Below the pieces are notes generated by a model. The model had not been told where the DNA came from, searched no databases, and saw nothing but the letters and a program-made list of their open reading frames with translations. Shown one piece after another: positions 21,001 through 36,000 of a stretch of 64,000 nucleotides of DNA; within the stretch, counting starts at the first letter, position 1, and the number at the start of each line of letters is the position of its first letter. Made by a program: the position numbers and the translations under genes. The stretch is from assembly GCA_026770575.1 (NCBI GenBank), contig MU657168.1, positions 968,079-1,032,078 on the forward strand, in the 5' to 3' direction. Source of the DNA: Pelagophyceae sp. CCMP2097. Taxonomy: Eukaryota; Sar; Pelagophyceae.

Positions 21001-24000
21001 CCCACGGAGAAGGAATTCTTCATCCTTCTTTTCGATTCATCCTCATCATCACCGTCCCTCAATTCATCCTCATCATCACCGTCCCAGCAGTCTTCCTCGA
21101 GGGACCCGAGGCCCGCGGGGTCGTCGTCGGGGAAATCGTTCGACGGGAAGCCGCCCTTGATCCTTGGAGCGTTTGAGAGAAGAGCCGACTCGTCCCTCGC
21201 CGCAGACGCAGCGTCCCTCGCCGCAGACGCACCGTATTCGTCGGCACGAAGACGGCCATCGTCCACCAGCGAGACGCGCACGGCGAGCCACTCTTCGGCG
21301 GAAGACGCCTCGTCGTCGGCAAACTCGTCGGCAAACTCGCCCTTGGTCTCCTCGACGCCATGCAGCTCCGCAAGGCCGCCTTTTTGCGAGTCGATTGGCC
21401 CCATGGGGTGGAGCAGGAAGTCTGCGTTGGCCCATCGAGGCTTCGTCGTCTGAAAACGCGTCGGCGCCCTGCCCACCTCATCACCGTTGAAATGCACAAT
21501 CACAAAAGGGTCTGGCTTTTCAAGACATGACTCGCCCAAACAATTTGAGAGGCCGTCGCAGCCCAGCACGCGCAGCACGACGCTGCAACGGCGTTCCACC
21601 CAAGCGGCGCGCGCCTCGTCGAAGGGCACGTCTCCCAGAGCCGCGGGCAAGGCGGCCTTTCTTGGCTCCAAAACCGAAAACCGAAGACCGTCCACGCCCC
21701 TTGCTGCGCTGCGGCCTGGACCGCAGGACTTCCGCCGACATCGCCAGAGGCGCTGCAGCGACGCCGCCGCCTCCTTCTTTCGAGAAAAGAGAGACCGCGT
21801 CGTACTCGTATCGCAGACGCGCCCTCGAGCCGCATGCCGCCGGGAGCACAAGGCAATCTTCGCAGCTGCCACGTTCCGGCCTCGACTTTTTTCCGCCCTT
21901 GAAAAGAGGCCATTTCGGCGTCGATGCGCGAGGATGCGGCGGGACCAGCACTGAAACGTGGTGGCCGCGCGGTGCTCAAAGGCGTAGTGCTGGCCAAGGT
22001 CCAACACCGCAAAGGACAAAACCGGCTCATCACCGAGAGGCTCATCACCGCTTCCAAGCCGAGGCACCACCAACGAAATCGCAGAGCCGCGACTCGAGAG
22101 CGGCGCGACGGCGGGTAAAGCCAACCGCAAAGTGCCCGGTGAACCCGACGGGAACGCCACGGCGCCGACGCACGGCAGAGCAAAAGGCGCGGCCCCGCAC
22201 ATTTGGATGCAGAGGTACGGCCAGCGCTCGTTTGACCCGAGCCAGCGCGCGGCGCCGCCGACGTGGCGCCGTTGAAAATCCGCCGAAGAGCGGCCGAGAG
22301 CCGAGACAGATTCGTCTTGCGGGAGGAAGCGCGCTCCGGCGTCGCGCGTGCCGCGCATGCCCGCGACGCCCGCCGGCTCGAGGTAGACGACGTGCGGCGT
22401 TTCGGCGGCAGACTCCTCGATGACGACGTGCGCGCGGATGGTCCATCTCGAGACGCAAACGACGGCGGGGTGTTTGGGTGGGCCGGCGTCGTCGCCAAAG
22501 ACGACGGCGGCGCCGGCCGGCGCGGCCTCTTGACGACCCGCCACTCGGGCGTCACCGCAGAGTTCGAACTCGAGCGGCGGCGCCGTGAGCGCGTCGCAGG
22601 CGCGCCGCGGCGACGCCGTCGCGGGCGTCTGCGCAGCGAAGTCGGTCCAACAACTTTTCAGACGCTCCAGCTGGGCACCATTCAGAACCACCTTGCCGTT
22701 GTTCGTGGTCAGGACGAGCTCAAAAGGCGGGGCAAGCAGCGGCAGCAGGAAGCTGGACCGTGCCGCGGCGTCGACTGGGTCGCACTCGCCCACCGGGACG
22801 CCGCACCAATCGACGCGCACGGGGCCGGGCGCGCCGAGGAGGAGCAGGCGAATTCGGCTGCGCGGCGCGCGGCAGAGCGAAGAGGGCTTTTGCGCGGCCG
22901 GCTCTTGTATTTGCTCGAGACCGAGGTAGAAGATGAGGCGCTTAGCGAGGACCCGGAAGGGCGGCTGCTCGAGTCCCTCGACTAAGGGCCGCAGCAGTCT
23001 TGCGTTGTAGCAGCGTTGTCCGGAGCCGCGGCCGCGGACCTCTAGGTTTGAGACTTTACAACGGGTCGCATGTGTGGGGAGCGATGCGAGTCCGTTCGAT
23101 CCCACAAAAGTCAGTCCGACAAGCTCGCCCGTCCTCGAGTCGAAGAGGCGCAAGGTGAGGAGCCCTGCACCGCGGCGCCAGTCCGTCTCACACTTTGGTG
23201 CAAGCCAAATGAGACCAGACTCTGGCGGCTCGCCCTCGCCGGGCACGGCGACGCGGCCGGAAATTTCAACGCCGCCGTCCGTGTAGCCGACGACGGCGTA
23301 GACGTCTTCGCCGACGGTGGAGAGGCCGACGATTTTGATGCGCAGTCGGTTTGCCGCGCCGGGCAACGCTCGAGGCCCGTCCAAGGCGTTTTTTTCCGGT
23401 TGGCGCTTCTTTTCCGGTTGGCGCTTTTTTTCCGGTTGGGGCTTTTTTTCCGGTTGGGGCTTTTTTTCCGGTTGGGGCACCCAGCACGACCTGATCAAAA
23501 TTTCACCGAGCTCTTGATTGGGCGGCGGCCGACGTTTCGAGGCCCCTGCCCGAAACGCACCTTTCACTCGAGGCGCCCGGGTCGCCTCGGCCTCCAAATC
23601 GCCGCTCCTCTCCAAATCCTCGCCGTCCTCGCCCTCGCAACCCGCAGAGTCGGCCGTTGCCACCGACTCGGCTGCCTCGACGCCGCCGGGAAAGAGGCGG
23701 TGCGTCGTCCTGTACGGCGCCACCTCTGAAGCGGTGGTAAAAACTAACGCGGCGACACCCAACACGTCTTCGTCGGCCCCACGGGGAGCGGCGTCGCCGT
23801 CTTCCGACCGGGCCGCCTCGAGCGACGACGCAGGCGTCGACGACGATGAGGCGGACGACGACGCGCTGGCGGCGACTGACGACGCGCCGTCGACTCCCTC
23901 TTTTGAAACATGGCCCGCCTGGCGCTTCAGCGTCAGCGTCAGCACGTGCTTTGGAGCGCCGACGGGGAGGAGGTACTCGCAGTCCTCAAAGTGGCGCCTG

Positions 24001-27000
24001 CGCAGCCCGTCTGCTGTCGCGAAGTGCCCGGGTGAGATGAAAACGTCGTTCCAGACGACGTCCACCGCCGCAGAGCCGGAGTCGTTTCCGTGCCGCGTGC
24101 CGCAGACTTGCACGGCCAAGCACTGGAATGGCAAGGCGCCGAGGCCCCAGGTCTCGACAACGTTTGCGAACTTTGGCTCTACGACCGCGCAGACCTGCAC
24201 GGCGACGGAACCGCGGAAATCGACTCTGCAGTCAGTCGGCACGTTTCGCCGCGGCTGGAGCGGCAGCGTGTAGTCGCGGCCCACGGGCCGGCCTTGAACA
24301 AAGCCCAAAGGCGGCTTCCCGAGCGCTTCTCCGGTGAGTAGTGCGAGACCGAGGAAGCCGCTGCGCTCGCCCTCGTCGGTGCATCTCCTCCACAGCTTCA
24401 ACGTCAGCTCGGGCCAGTCCACCCCGGCAACGCTCCGCACGTGCTCGCACTCGACCGGCGCCTCAAAGGCCGCACCGTCGGTTGGCGCTTTTCGTGCCAA
24501 AGTGTTTTTGACCGCGGCCCCAAAACGCGAAACTTGCTTCAAAAGGTTCGGCGGTCCAACGTTCCTCGGCCGCGACTCGACGATGCCGACCCTTCGGCGG
24601 TTGTAAAAGACTTCCAACGAGAGCGACTCGGAAAGCCTCGCGACGTCGAGTCCCGAAACGTGGAGCAAGCGCACCTCGACCCAGCGCCTCGGCTCGTTGC
24701 CATCTTGCAGCTTTGCCTGCTTCCGCGTCGTGCGCTCCAACGCACGTTTTGCCCCGTGGTCCGATTCGAAGAGAGCGTCGTTGTCGGCGGCTTGTATTGT
24801 CATTTGAAGCGAGAGCGTCCCCTGGACGTCGAACTGCGTCGGCGCGGGCCTGTTCCCTCGCCTGCGAAGCGGCGCCTCGAACCGTTGCCTCTGCGGGTTG
24901 TGCAGCGCCCGGCCGCCGAAACGGACGTAGCCGAGGAACATCGCCCCGTCGTCGACGTCTTCTGGGAACAGTCCAACCTTGATAGGCTTGCTCGTCGAAC
25001 CGCCCCTCGAAAACCCCGCCGAGAAGCCCCAGAGTTCGATGACCAACTCGTCTTCCAATTTTTCGCCTTCGCCGTTGCTGCGCAAGCCGAGCGGCAAATA
25101 GAGGCATTCGCCGAGGACGTTGCCCCCGTCGTCTTCCCACGATGGGTCTCGGTCCTGCACCAAGCTCGTCGGTTTCTGCATGCGGCGTCGGTTGAACCAA
25201 ACGACGCCGACGACGCCCGTCGCCACCGCGAGGTCAGAGGCCCCGAGGATTTGGAGTTTGAGGCGAGTCTGGGCCTTGGTGTCGCCCCGCCGCTGGATGT
25301 GCGGCGCTGCGTCGTGCATTTGCACCTTGACTTCGATCGAGGCCCCTATTTCGCCAGAGTTGCTCGAATCCTCCTTGCCACCAAGGCGGAGCACGAGGCG
25401 TTGGCCCGTTTGACTGAGCTCCTCTGGGCCGGTCATCGTCGCACGGCCCAGGAAGTGGCCGCGCCGATTGACGCCCTTTTCCAAGACGCAGTCGTAGACG
25501 TCCAAGCAGAGGCGAGAGCAATTTGCGGCGCCGCGCGAGGCTCTGGGGAAGAAGCACTCGAAGGCATTCTCAGTCGTCCAAACTTGGCCAAACTCGGCCG
25601 AGGTGCGGCCGACTTCATCGCCGTTCCAGGAGACGATGACAAACGGCTGCAGCGCTTTTGGTTGTTTCGACAGCCGATTTTGTAAAGTATTTTGTAAAGT
25701 ATTTTGTAAAGTATTTTGTAAAGTCGCGAGAGGGCCGAGGTGCCGCCCTTGGGCGAGAGCGACTTGCGCCGCCGCCGGCGCGAAGAGGCCGCGTGTCGCC
25801 AAGACGGAGACGGCGAAGCGCGGCGAGGCAGCGACGACGTGGCCGACGCAGTGCACAAACCCGCCGACGAAAAAGTTCTCCTTGAGACGGACCTCGCCGC
25901 CGACAAAGGGCCTCAGCTCGAAGCGCGCGCGCCGGCCGAGGCACCGAGCCAAGTCTTTTTTTTGAAGGCGGGCCTCCCCGAGGAAGTCGCCCCTGGACAG
26001 GACGTCGGTATCATAAACTTGCAGCACGAAATCGCGGCCAGAGTCTGCAAAGGCCACTCCGTCAGGCACGGTGACTGCGAACTCGGTGCCGTCGTTTTGG
26101 CGAAACGTCGGGTTGGTGGAGGTGTGCGTAGTCGCCGATTGGGCCACCTCGACGCCGTCCACGAAAACGCAGACCATGGGGTCCGACGTCTTCTCTTTCT
26201 GGAAGAGCGACCAATCCGCGCCCTGCAAATCCGTCGCGTAGAGGACCTGCAGCTTGTACACCCATGTCTCCTCGCGCTCCTCGCGCTCTTCGCCGTCCGA
26301 GTCCGACCCACAAGTCTTCTTCGCAACACACCGCACTCGTTGCTCGACGTGCCTCCGCACCTCGCGGCCCCAGGCCCGTGAAACGCTCGACGCTTGGTCC
26401 AAGTTCAAACCGGCGGACGTTTCCAGAATTTGGCGGACGTTTTCGTCCGTACCGGCCCTCGAGCCGGCCGTCGGACCGCTGACGAGGCGGTACAAGGCCA
26501 AGAGGCAAAGCTCCTTTGTCGCCGAATCGTGCTTGGGGCCGTTGACGACGTCGATGAACATGTTGCACACGTTTCGCATGCCCGGGTGCCCTCGTTCGAG
26601 AGGCGCCCTCGCCGTCGCCGCGTGTATAAAGTCGCGAGACTTACAAAGGGCGGCGAGGCAGCGCGCCGCGGGAAGCTTTGCCACGAGGTGGCCATCCTCC
26701 AGCAACCCTTGAAACAGTCGCCAGCCCGCAGTCGCGGCCACGTCGAGAGCCACATCGAGCGGCAGCGAGACCTCGCGCGTCGCGTCAAACTCGTCTTCCT
26801 CGTAACGAACTGGCACGGCGTCGGAAACCCCGCCTTTCTCAAGCGCGCCGGCGCCGTCCGCCAGGACCGCCGCCTCGTTGCGGCCCACACCGCGGTCTAA
26901 AAGCTCGGCCAGCGCCCGGACCGCTTCGATCGATGCGTCGCCAAATTCAATCGAGTCGTCGGCCGCGAGCCTGATTAGAGAAGCCACGCACCTCGCGGCC

Positions 27001-30000
27001 ACGAGGGCATCTCGCGTAAGCTGCCTCGTCGGCGCCGCGCCGCGCATGAGGCTCGCCACCGCCGCCGCCGCGTCGCGGCAGTCCGCGGGGAGAGAACCGG
27101 AAGCGAGGAGCGAGGCCAGGACGGGCGCGGCGCCGCGCTTGATGAATAAGGCGTCGACGCCGGATTCAGTCGAGGCGGCCAGGTCCGCCAACTTCTTGAC
27201 CGCCTTCCTGCGCTCCTCGCCCTTGCATGCCTCCAGGCGAGTCAAGACGTGAGTCAACTCGGCGTCGAGTGGCGCCGTGGCCGACGCCGCGACGGCCGCT
27301 CGCCGCGCCCGCTTCGACTGGTCCACCTGCGCCGCCTCGTCCTTCGCCGCCTCTGCCTTTGCCTTATCCAGCCGCGCCGCTTCGGCGTCGTGCGGCTTGA
27401 GGCGTATGAGCATAAGATGCAGAGATCCCTCGACGAGGCGCGGGGCAGTGAAGCGTTCCTCGAGGCCAAAGAGCTCCCCAATCTTGGCCACTTGCTTCCG
27501 CTTCAGCTTGGCCGCCTCGACGTCGCGCAGTAAAGGCATGATCTTGAAGGGCGTGGCTCTTTTGGTACGGCCGTCGTCCACCGAGAGGCACTGCCTGAGC
27601 AGATCCGCTCCCTCCAAGAGCACTTGCCCGATGCACAACGGCGGCATGGGCGCCGGCCTCGGCTGCCAGACTTGGAGGCGGAGCTCCGAGACGTCCGCGT
27701 CGCCGGAGATCATGGGCGGGTCCACCTCGACCCTTGCCGAATGTGATCCCTCATTCGTGGCTTCAAAAGCGGCGAGCGCATCGAGGGGCGGGACTGGCAT
27801 GGGCAGCAGGAATCGTTCCGACCTCCACGCGGCCGTCTTTTGGTGCACCGCGGCCTTTTGGGTGCGGCCCATCTCCAGCCCGCACCAAAAAACGCGGACG
27901 TACGGCCCCAGGCCTTTCAAGGCTCCCACGTCGGTCATGCCGGTGAGATGAAGGTACACCGAGTCCTCGACGACTGGATACGGCGGCAAGTCGTCTGGTT
28001 TGAAGGTGCACGCATCGAGCTCGGCCTCCTTTAAAGCCATCGTGTCCGCAAGCGCGTCGGGCTCCTCGTCCGAGGCTGAAAAAACGAGGTCCACCTCCTG
28101 CGTGCCCTCCTTGGCCGCATCCGCCAAAGCCTGATAGACTGCCTTGGTCGACGCTTTTGCAGAGGCCCCGACTTTGAGCAAACGCCAGCCCTTCTTCGGC
28201 GCCGTCTGCTTCGCATCCTCGGCCTTGACACCTTCGCCAACGGCCTCGCCAACGGCCGGCGAATTCGCGACGACGACGTCCAAGTCGCCCGATTCGCCGC
28301 TTTGCGTCTGCCGCGACACGTCGGTCAAGTCGATCCGGCAGTCGAGCGGCTTGACGCTGTAGACCCGCCGGTCTTCAACGCTCGTATCAAAGACGAATTC
28401 CGCGCGCCGCGCCGATTCCGTCTTGGAGAACGGGCCGGTTCTGTCCCGCGCGAGAAGGCACAGCGCGGCGATGCGGTCCGCTGCGGAGTCGTCGGGCGTC
28501 ATCGCGGCGCCGTTGATCGAGAGGAGCACCCAGCCCTGAGCGCAGACTTTCGAGGCCGGCGACCGCGGCAGTAACGCTGTGACGGTGCTGCCCTCCCACG
28601 TCTCAAAGCCGAGGGGAGCCTTGCGCGCGTCGAGAAGGACCATCTTCTTGACGACGCCTTGAGGCGCGAAAAAGAAGAGTGCCGACTCGTCAACCTTGCT
28701 CGACTTCAACGCCCTTAAAACCTCTTCGACGTCGCCCAAACTCGAGACGTCAAGGCCCCCGACGCTCTTCAAGAGCCAGCCGCCGCGCAGGCCGAGGCGA
28801 GAGGCCTGCGTCTGCGGTTCGACGGAACAGACTTCGAGACTGCCCCTGAAGAAGGAGCACCCCAGTGGGAGCATGGGGTTGAAATTCACACGTTTCCAGC
28901 GCACCGCCCTCTGATGCACCTCGCAACGAGCCAGCTCTAAAAGTTGGTTGCGGCGGTCCAGCAACGCCGCCTTTCGACGTCGCCATGCGACGCGCCGCGT
29001 CAGCCCCAGTCGGACCACCGCCCCGTCCTCGCGGCCCCGCAGCTCGGCCAATAAATGCCGGAGCGAGGCACAGACCTCGCCGTCCAAACTGACGACGCGC
29101 CAGCCCGGCCCGACCTTGGAGAGAGGAGACGGCGCGCGCAGATCAGGAGACGGCGCGCGCAGATCCTTGATACAGACGTCTGCGCCGGCGCAGGCCGCCG
29201 CGGTCCGCGCCGAATGCCGCGCCTCTGCCGAGAAAGTCAAGAGCTGCGATTCCGTCTCCTCAAGCGAAGGGCCCCCTGCTAAAAACGCTCTCAAAACGGC
29301 GGCGCTCGAAACACCCGCGACTCCCTCGTCCGCCTCGTCGCCGCCGGACTCGCCGCCACCGCCGCCGTCCCTCGCCTCGCCGCCGTTGCGCGGCCTGCCC
29401 GACGGCGAGGAGCAGCGCCGTCGCTCCGCCGCGCCAGCGTCCGAGTCTGCGCCGCGAGCGCGGAAGCGGCTCGCGCGTCTCCTCGACTGCTTGCCAAAGG
29501 GCTGCTTGGCGGCCGCCTCTGTTTCCCACTTTGGGCCCACTTGGCATTCGTCTTCGTAGCCGGACCGGCCCGCCGCGAGCGCGTCCAGCTCGTCTTGCCC
29601 GACGCGCCCCCAGATGATGCCGAGGTCCGCGCGCGCCTCGACGTCCACCAAGCAGAGGACGTGGCAAAACTCGCCTACGCGCATAAGGCGGTCAGTTCAA
29701 CCAAAGGCGTCCGTTTTCGGAGACGACGACCCCGCCCGGCCTTCGTGGAGCCGAATGCCGCTCTCCAGGTGGGGCGTTTTGACTTTGGCCTTTGAGTTTT
29801 GACCTTTGAGTTTTGACCTTTGAGTTTTGACTTTGCCTTTTTGAACCGTCGCTTGTCTTTGGTACGCGGGCCAGCAACGTTGCTTGATCAAAAAGGCCAT
29901 GGCCCGCTGCGCCGCGACCTCCGCCTCGACGCGGTCGCGCTCCAGCTCGACTTGGAATTCCGTTGGCCGCCGCAAATCTTTTCCCTCGAGGGCTCTTTGA

Positions 30001-33000
30001 GCGTCGAGGGCTCTTTGAGCGTACGCTTGCGCCGGCCAAGCCCGGGCGCTTTTGAGGCGATGCTTCGCCCTTGCCGCCTCCTTCCGCATCGCCGCGCTGA
30101 CTTTCGAAAGTTCGATTCGCTTTTGCTCGTCGACGCACCTTTCGACGGCCTTGTCCGAGTGCTGCACCGCTTGGAGCGCCAATTTGGCCGAAATCCGCAA
30201 AACTTCAACAAGGCGCGCCTTCTCAGTCTCAGGGGTGACCACCGGATTCGCGCCCAACGGCGCTTGCATCCGTTTTGCGGCGCCCAACGGCGCTTGCGTC
30301 CGTTTTGCGGCGCCCAACGGCGCTTGCGTCCGTTTTGCGGCGCCCAACGGCGCTTGCGTCCGTTTTGGGGCCGGGAACCCGCCGGGCAGCTGCCGAGCCG
30401 GAGGGAGGTTGGAATCGGGGGCCGACTCGCCCGCCGCCGCCGCCTCGTCGAGGTCCGCTGCCTTGCATTGGAGCCACATCTCGCCGGTGACGCCGACGCG
30501 ATCGTTGGCGCGCTCCTCGAGCGCGCACCGCCTTTCAATCCGGCCGTCCAAGAGCGCTCGCAGCGTCGCCATGCCGAGAAATGCTCCAGAGCCGTCCCAA
30601 AGCGCCACCTCGACGACGCTCTTCGGAGACACGTCGAGGTGGAGCTCAAAGGCCGGACTTGGAGCCAGAGCCGTCAAGAGCACGTCGAGGCCGTCCAACT
30701 TGACCGCGCAGCGAAAAGGGCCGGATGCCAGGCGCAGGTTCGAGGCGCGCCGCAACTTGAGCGAAATCAAAGCGCGCTCCGCCCTTGGCTTCCCAAACTC
30801 GGCGCGGATGCCGAGCGTCGCGCAGTCCGCCACCGCCTCGTCCGATCTCGAGGAGAGGATTCGAGCTGCGACTTTGGTGAAGTGCAACCTGTAAAGAGGC
30901 TCCGCAGCCGCCGGCTCCGCCTCGGAGTCGTGCAGCCATTTGAGTTGGAATTCAATCTCTCCTACGACGGCTGAGTTCAAAGAGAGCTCGGCCCACGACC
31001 TCACGGCCTGCCCCTGGCCCAAGTCGATGGCGCACTCGCCCCTCAGCTCGTCGTGCGCGTAGACGGCCAGTCTGACAATCGAACCTCGGCTCGAATCTCG
31101 GCGGCACTCGGCAGCAAAGTAGGCGCCCCAAAGTACCGAATCCGTCCTCCCGACTTGGGTGCCCTGCAGCGTCCTCCCGACTTGGGCGCCCCTAAGGAAC
31201 ACTTTCACGTACGCTCCTGGTTCGCACCGGATTCTGGCCTGCAAAACGGCAAGGTGCAGCGTGTTGGGCGGCTTGGATGCGTCGTCTGAAAAGGCGTCGA
31301 AGTGGCGCGGGTTGTGGACCCATCTCGAGACGAGCTGGACTTGGCCGCTTTCCAAACCTGAAGAGTCGAAGAGCGGGACCCAGGCCCGCCGCTCCGATGC
31401 GTCGATGAAAGCGGCCACGTCGTAAAACCCGTGGCACTGCGCCGACTCGTGATTCGCATCGTCGATTCGGATCCCGAGTCGGGAGTCGGCTCGATGCGAT
31501 GCGAAGGCGCAGTGCTCGTCCCAGATGGGCGCGCAGACTCTTCCCCAGACTCGGGAAGTCCATGCCGACGGACCGAGGTTGAGAGTGGCCACGGGCGCGC
31601 CTAAAGTGCCCGGCAGGCCGCGCGCTCGGACGAGGCGGACTTGGAGCTCGTTGGGCGGCGACTTTGAGTCGCGCTCGTGGGCAACGTCTGGCCAGACGTG
31701 GATGAGCGCCTCGCAAGTGACCCAGCTGCAGGCGACTTGCAAGTCTGCCAAACCGGAGGCGCCTCCGAGGAGCGGGAACCAGCTCCGCAGCCTCTTCTTC
31801 GACCGAAGCCCTGCGAGGCCCAGGGAGCATTGGCCTAAAAAGAGACCCTTCGACTCCAATACCAGGTCCAGCCTCGGCTCCTCGCCAGAGTCGGGCAGCT
31901 CGACGCCTGAAAAGAGTTCAAACTCAAACGCTTCGTTCCAGGTCGGGAAGCCGTCGCCGTTTGCATTTTCCGACGTCTTCTTCACCTCCATCACATGCCC
32001 GCCGCTCGAGTGCAAACGCAGCGAGACGCTCGGGTCGGACGCCTTGCCCAGAGTGCGGTCCGGTAAATGCCGAGCGCGCACGATGACCACTTTGAGCAGA
32101 TTCGGCGCAGAGCACTGGCACTCGTCGTCCAGCACGGCAGAGCGCGCACTGTGCGCCCACCTCATCCTGACCAGGATGCCGCCCCGCGAAAGACTCGAGT
32201 CGTAAAGTGGGCCATCCGGCCGCTGAGAACGTTTCGTGGCCCCGGCGAGGTCCTGCAGCTCCATCCAATACTCTACGATTTTGCCCTTGCCGAGCTTCTT
32301 CGGCATGGATGCGCCGGCGAGCGGGATGGCGACTCTGCCAAGAAAGCCGCTCGGCGCATGGCCCTCCGCATTGCCGTCTGCATTTTCGTCTGCCTTGTCG
32401 TCGTGCACGCTCAACACGAGCGACGCCGCCTCCATCGCGTCGCCCGACGCCCCTTCCTGCGCCTCGACGAGGAAGCGCTCCCTCCATTCCGGGTCCACCT
32501 GCAAACGAGCCACGCGACTTCGCTGAGCAGCGACCTTGAGACCAAGAGCCTGCACTTTGAGAATCACGTACGGATTCACCTGCGCCACTCCGCCCTTGCG
32601 AATGCTGCGCAGGCCGCGCGCTTCAACGACGACGATCCGGAGCTCGCTTCTGGACTTGAACAAAGGAGGAGACCGCATCGCGTCTTTTGAATCGTCGTAG
32701 CCGCCGCGCAGGAAATCCGAGTCCGTTTGGAACGCATCCGGCTGCAAGGCTTCGTCCGTTTTTGCAAACGTGGCCGCGTCCGCGTCGACCTCGGCCGTCA
32801 ACGCGATTCGGTGCGTCTGGAACCAACGGCGGACCCCGCCGACCACGGAGCCGCACTCGAGAGGCGGGGCCACGACCTTTGGCGATTCGCGATACGAGTC
32901 TGCGAGGCCAGTATCGAGACGGGCGCTCGTCTCCCTTGCAGTCTCCGTCGTCTGCATCGTGCCGTCGACGGGCTGCGTGGCGTGGAGGTGGTCGTTGGCG

Positions 33001-36000
33001 GATCGCACCTCTGAGAGACGATTTTCCTGAAATAGACGATTGAAGTTGAGCAAAGTTTCGTTTTGAGTTTCGTTTTGCGGTCTTTCGTTTTGCGGTCCGT
33101 CTTTCCGTTTCGACTCCACGGCGCGCTTGGCCCCGTGGCGGCGCGCGTGGACGGCGCCCACGAAAGCGGGCGCGTCGTCGACTAGGATGGGCGCTGCCTG
33201 CCGGTCCTCGGACGCGAAAAGGAGCGAAAACGAAATGCGGCCGCGTGGATGCATCGAGAGCCCAAATCTCGACTTTCGAGCCCCAAAGTCGGCAAAGCGA
33301 GACGGCGTGAGCTCGAAGCGCGCGTCGCCGGCGCATTCGGCGCCGTGCCAAACCTAGCGGTCGCGCCTGGAGACGTGCCCTCGACGCGAGCGCGCGCCCA
33401 CGCGCTACGTTTCGGGTTTTCCGCGTCTCGGGCGCGGCTGTGCGACTTGCAGCTCGAGCAAGCCCGTCGAAACGTCCTCGAGGTCCAACTCTGTGAGTTG
33501 GACGCCGTGTGTAAAGAAAAAGCCGTTGGGCTGCGGGGCCCACGCCGATGTCAAGGCGGACCGGCCGCCGACGCGGACGACGAGGCGTACATCCTCCCTC
33601 GTGTTTTTCCCGTCGAGGAAGGCGATCTTGCTCCCGCGCACGCACACGCCCGAGACGTGCAACTTCGCCCGCTGCGGCGGCAACCGTTGCGGGAGCGGAT
33701 ACAGCTCCAAAGCGCCCCGGCGCGAAGATGCCACCTCCAAGCAGGCCAGCGTGACGGAGACGACGCAGCTGCGGAACCCCGCCGTTGAGAGTCTGACGGC
33801 GTACACAACTGCCGTTTCAAGAGACGAAAGCAAGTCGTTCAGAGAGATGGAGGCGGTCCCGAGCAGCGTTTCAAAGGGCGCAAGGCGGCGCAGCTCGATT
33901 TTGAGGTGGCGGTTCTGGAGGAGCTTCGCCGTCGCCGGGAGCACGTTTTTGCCCGTCGCACAAACGCCCTCGCCAGCAAACGGGCCTCCCCACTGCGTGA
34001 CGCAGCCGAGGCTCGCCGGCGGAAAGCGCAACGAGGCGCCGGCCAGCGAGCACTGCAAGTAGACGTTTCCAGGTCCGTTGTAGACGTCGTTGCCGCCTCG
34101 TTGCGCAGAGCCTCGTTTCAAGCCCGCCTCGTCCTCGGGGCTCACGAGGCCGTAGGCCCGGACCTGGTCGATGCGCACGCCAAAGGAGCGCTGCCTCTCC
34201 AGCCGACCCGTCACTTGCACCTCTTTCTCTTCGCGCGCCTCCTCGGGATTCAGCCTGAGCCTCATTTTCACCTCGTCGCCCACCTTGAAGCAGTGTGCGG
34301 GGACGGTGACGGCCCCGACGACCGCGTCTGGCGAGTTTGATTTCTTGACGCAAAGTTGCAAGGGCGCCTCGAGGAGCCGCGCGTCGAAAATGTCCACGGT
34401 CAGAGCGGCCTCGCCGCACCCGCCGGGCCCACCGCACACGCCGGGCCAGACCGCGGACCGCGCCGGGCCCAAATGAGACGACGCTGCATCAAAGTCCTCG
34501 GACGCTGCCCAATCGCCTTTGCCCGCGCCGGTGATAAAACCCGTCTTCGCCGCCGCGCCGCGCCGGCCCGCGTCCACGCACGCCGCCTCCAACGCAGGCA
34601 CGCTCCCTACCGCGCCGCGGCGCGGGCCGATGGCAAAGTCGACTTTGCCGCCGCGCAGAGCCGCGCCCTCCTCGCCGCGCAGAGCCGCGTCCTCCTCGAC
34701 CAATTTCCGGAAACTTTGCTCTTTTGGACTTGGACTTGTCGGTAAGGTCACCGTCCGGCCCACGGAACAAATCCCGCCGTCGTCCAAGGTCACCGCCGCG
34801 GCAAAGGAGCCCTGCGGCGCGGTCGAACCGCCGCGGCGGACAGGGCCCGCAAACGCGACGCGAGCGTGAGTGCCGCCGGCACGCTTGGCGGCTTCCATGG
34901 CCGCGGCCAGCTCCCAAAGAGGCAGTTCGACGTAGGCCGACGCGGCCGCGCTGCCCGCGCGGTGCACGGATACGCGCAGCATGGCGGCCGCCAGCGTCTC
35001 CGGGATGCCGTCCGCGGGCAGGCTTACGGCGTCCCAAGCGCATCGCCCACCAGACACTTGCGCCGCGTCGGAAATCGCGCGGCAGCACTCGCCGCCCTCC
35101 GTATCGGGCGAGAGGACTTGGAGGTGGAGCCGGACTCTGGGCCCGCGTGTGTTGCCGCCAAAAAGGCACAAATCTTCAATCTGAAAATGTTCCAACCGCA
35201 CCTCTCGGGATCCGCTCAGCGCCAGCTTCACCTCCACAAATGCGCGGGCCAGCGTGTCTTCCCGCCGTCTTGAAAGGGGCAGCCGAGTGTACGAGAGGGG
35301 CAAGCCTTGAGCGAGCACCGCCTCGCCGAGCACCACCTGTCCAAGGAAGCGGTCCCGACCTTTGGATGCGCCGCCGCAGGCGTAGACGTCGATGGCCACG
35401 TCCACGGCATCTTCCGGGCCTCGGTCCTTGAAGATGTTTACGCAAAAGGGCCGTTGTGAGAATCGCAGCAGGGGCACTTTGGGCAGCGCCGCCGCCGCCG
35501 TCCGCAGGCGCGCTTCTTTGAAGGCGTCGCGCCGGCGCGCGAGCGGCTGCAGCGAGGTGCGTACGACGTTTTCAAACCCCGATTCTTGATTCCGCCAATG
35601 GATGATGGCGTACGGATTGCCTCTAGACAAGCACTCGACCTGCCGCCGGTCCGCCGCGGTCGTGTCCAGATCGACGAGGGCGAACTGCAGCAATTCCGAG
35701 GCCCGTAAGAAAGGCGGTTGGAACATTTTCGATGCCATGTCGACGTCGAAACGTGCCACCTCGATGGCGACTTGGCCGGACACCACCCTCGCGACTTTGG
35801 GAATGTGCGAATCGACCACGTCGAGCTCGAGGCGGCCGTTTTCGGCAATGGCGTCGGCGCCGCGTAAAACCGCCACGCCGAGCATGCACTTTTCAAATTT
35901 TTCCGACGTCCCCCAAACCTCAAACCGCGCCCATGGCAGGAAGCTCAGGGGCAGGAAGAGCTTGACCACATCCTCGGATCCGTGGGCCCACGTCGACACG

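Noticed and set aside
23390..30370. Regular direct repeats resembling a CRISPR array
   Set aside because: The units are contiguous without spacers, in frame, and in a eukaryotic coding sequence; they are coding minisatellites.
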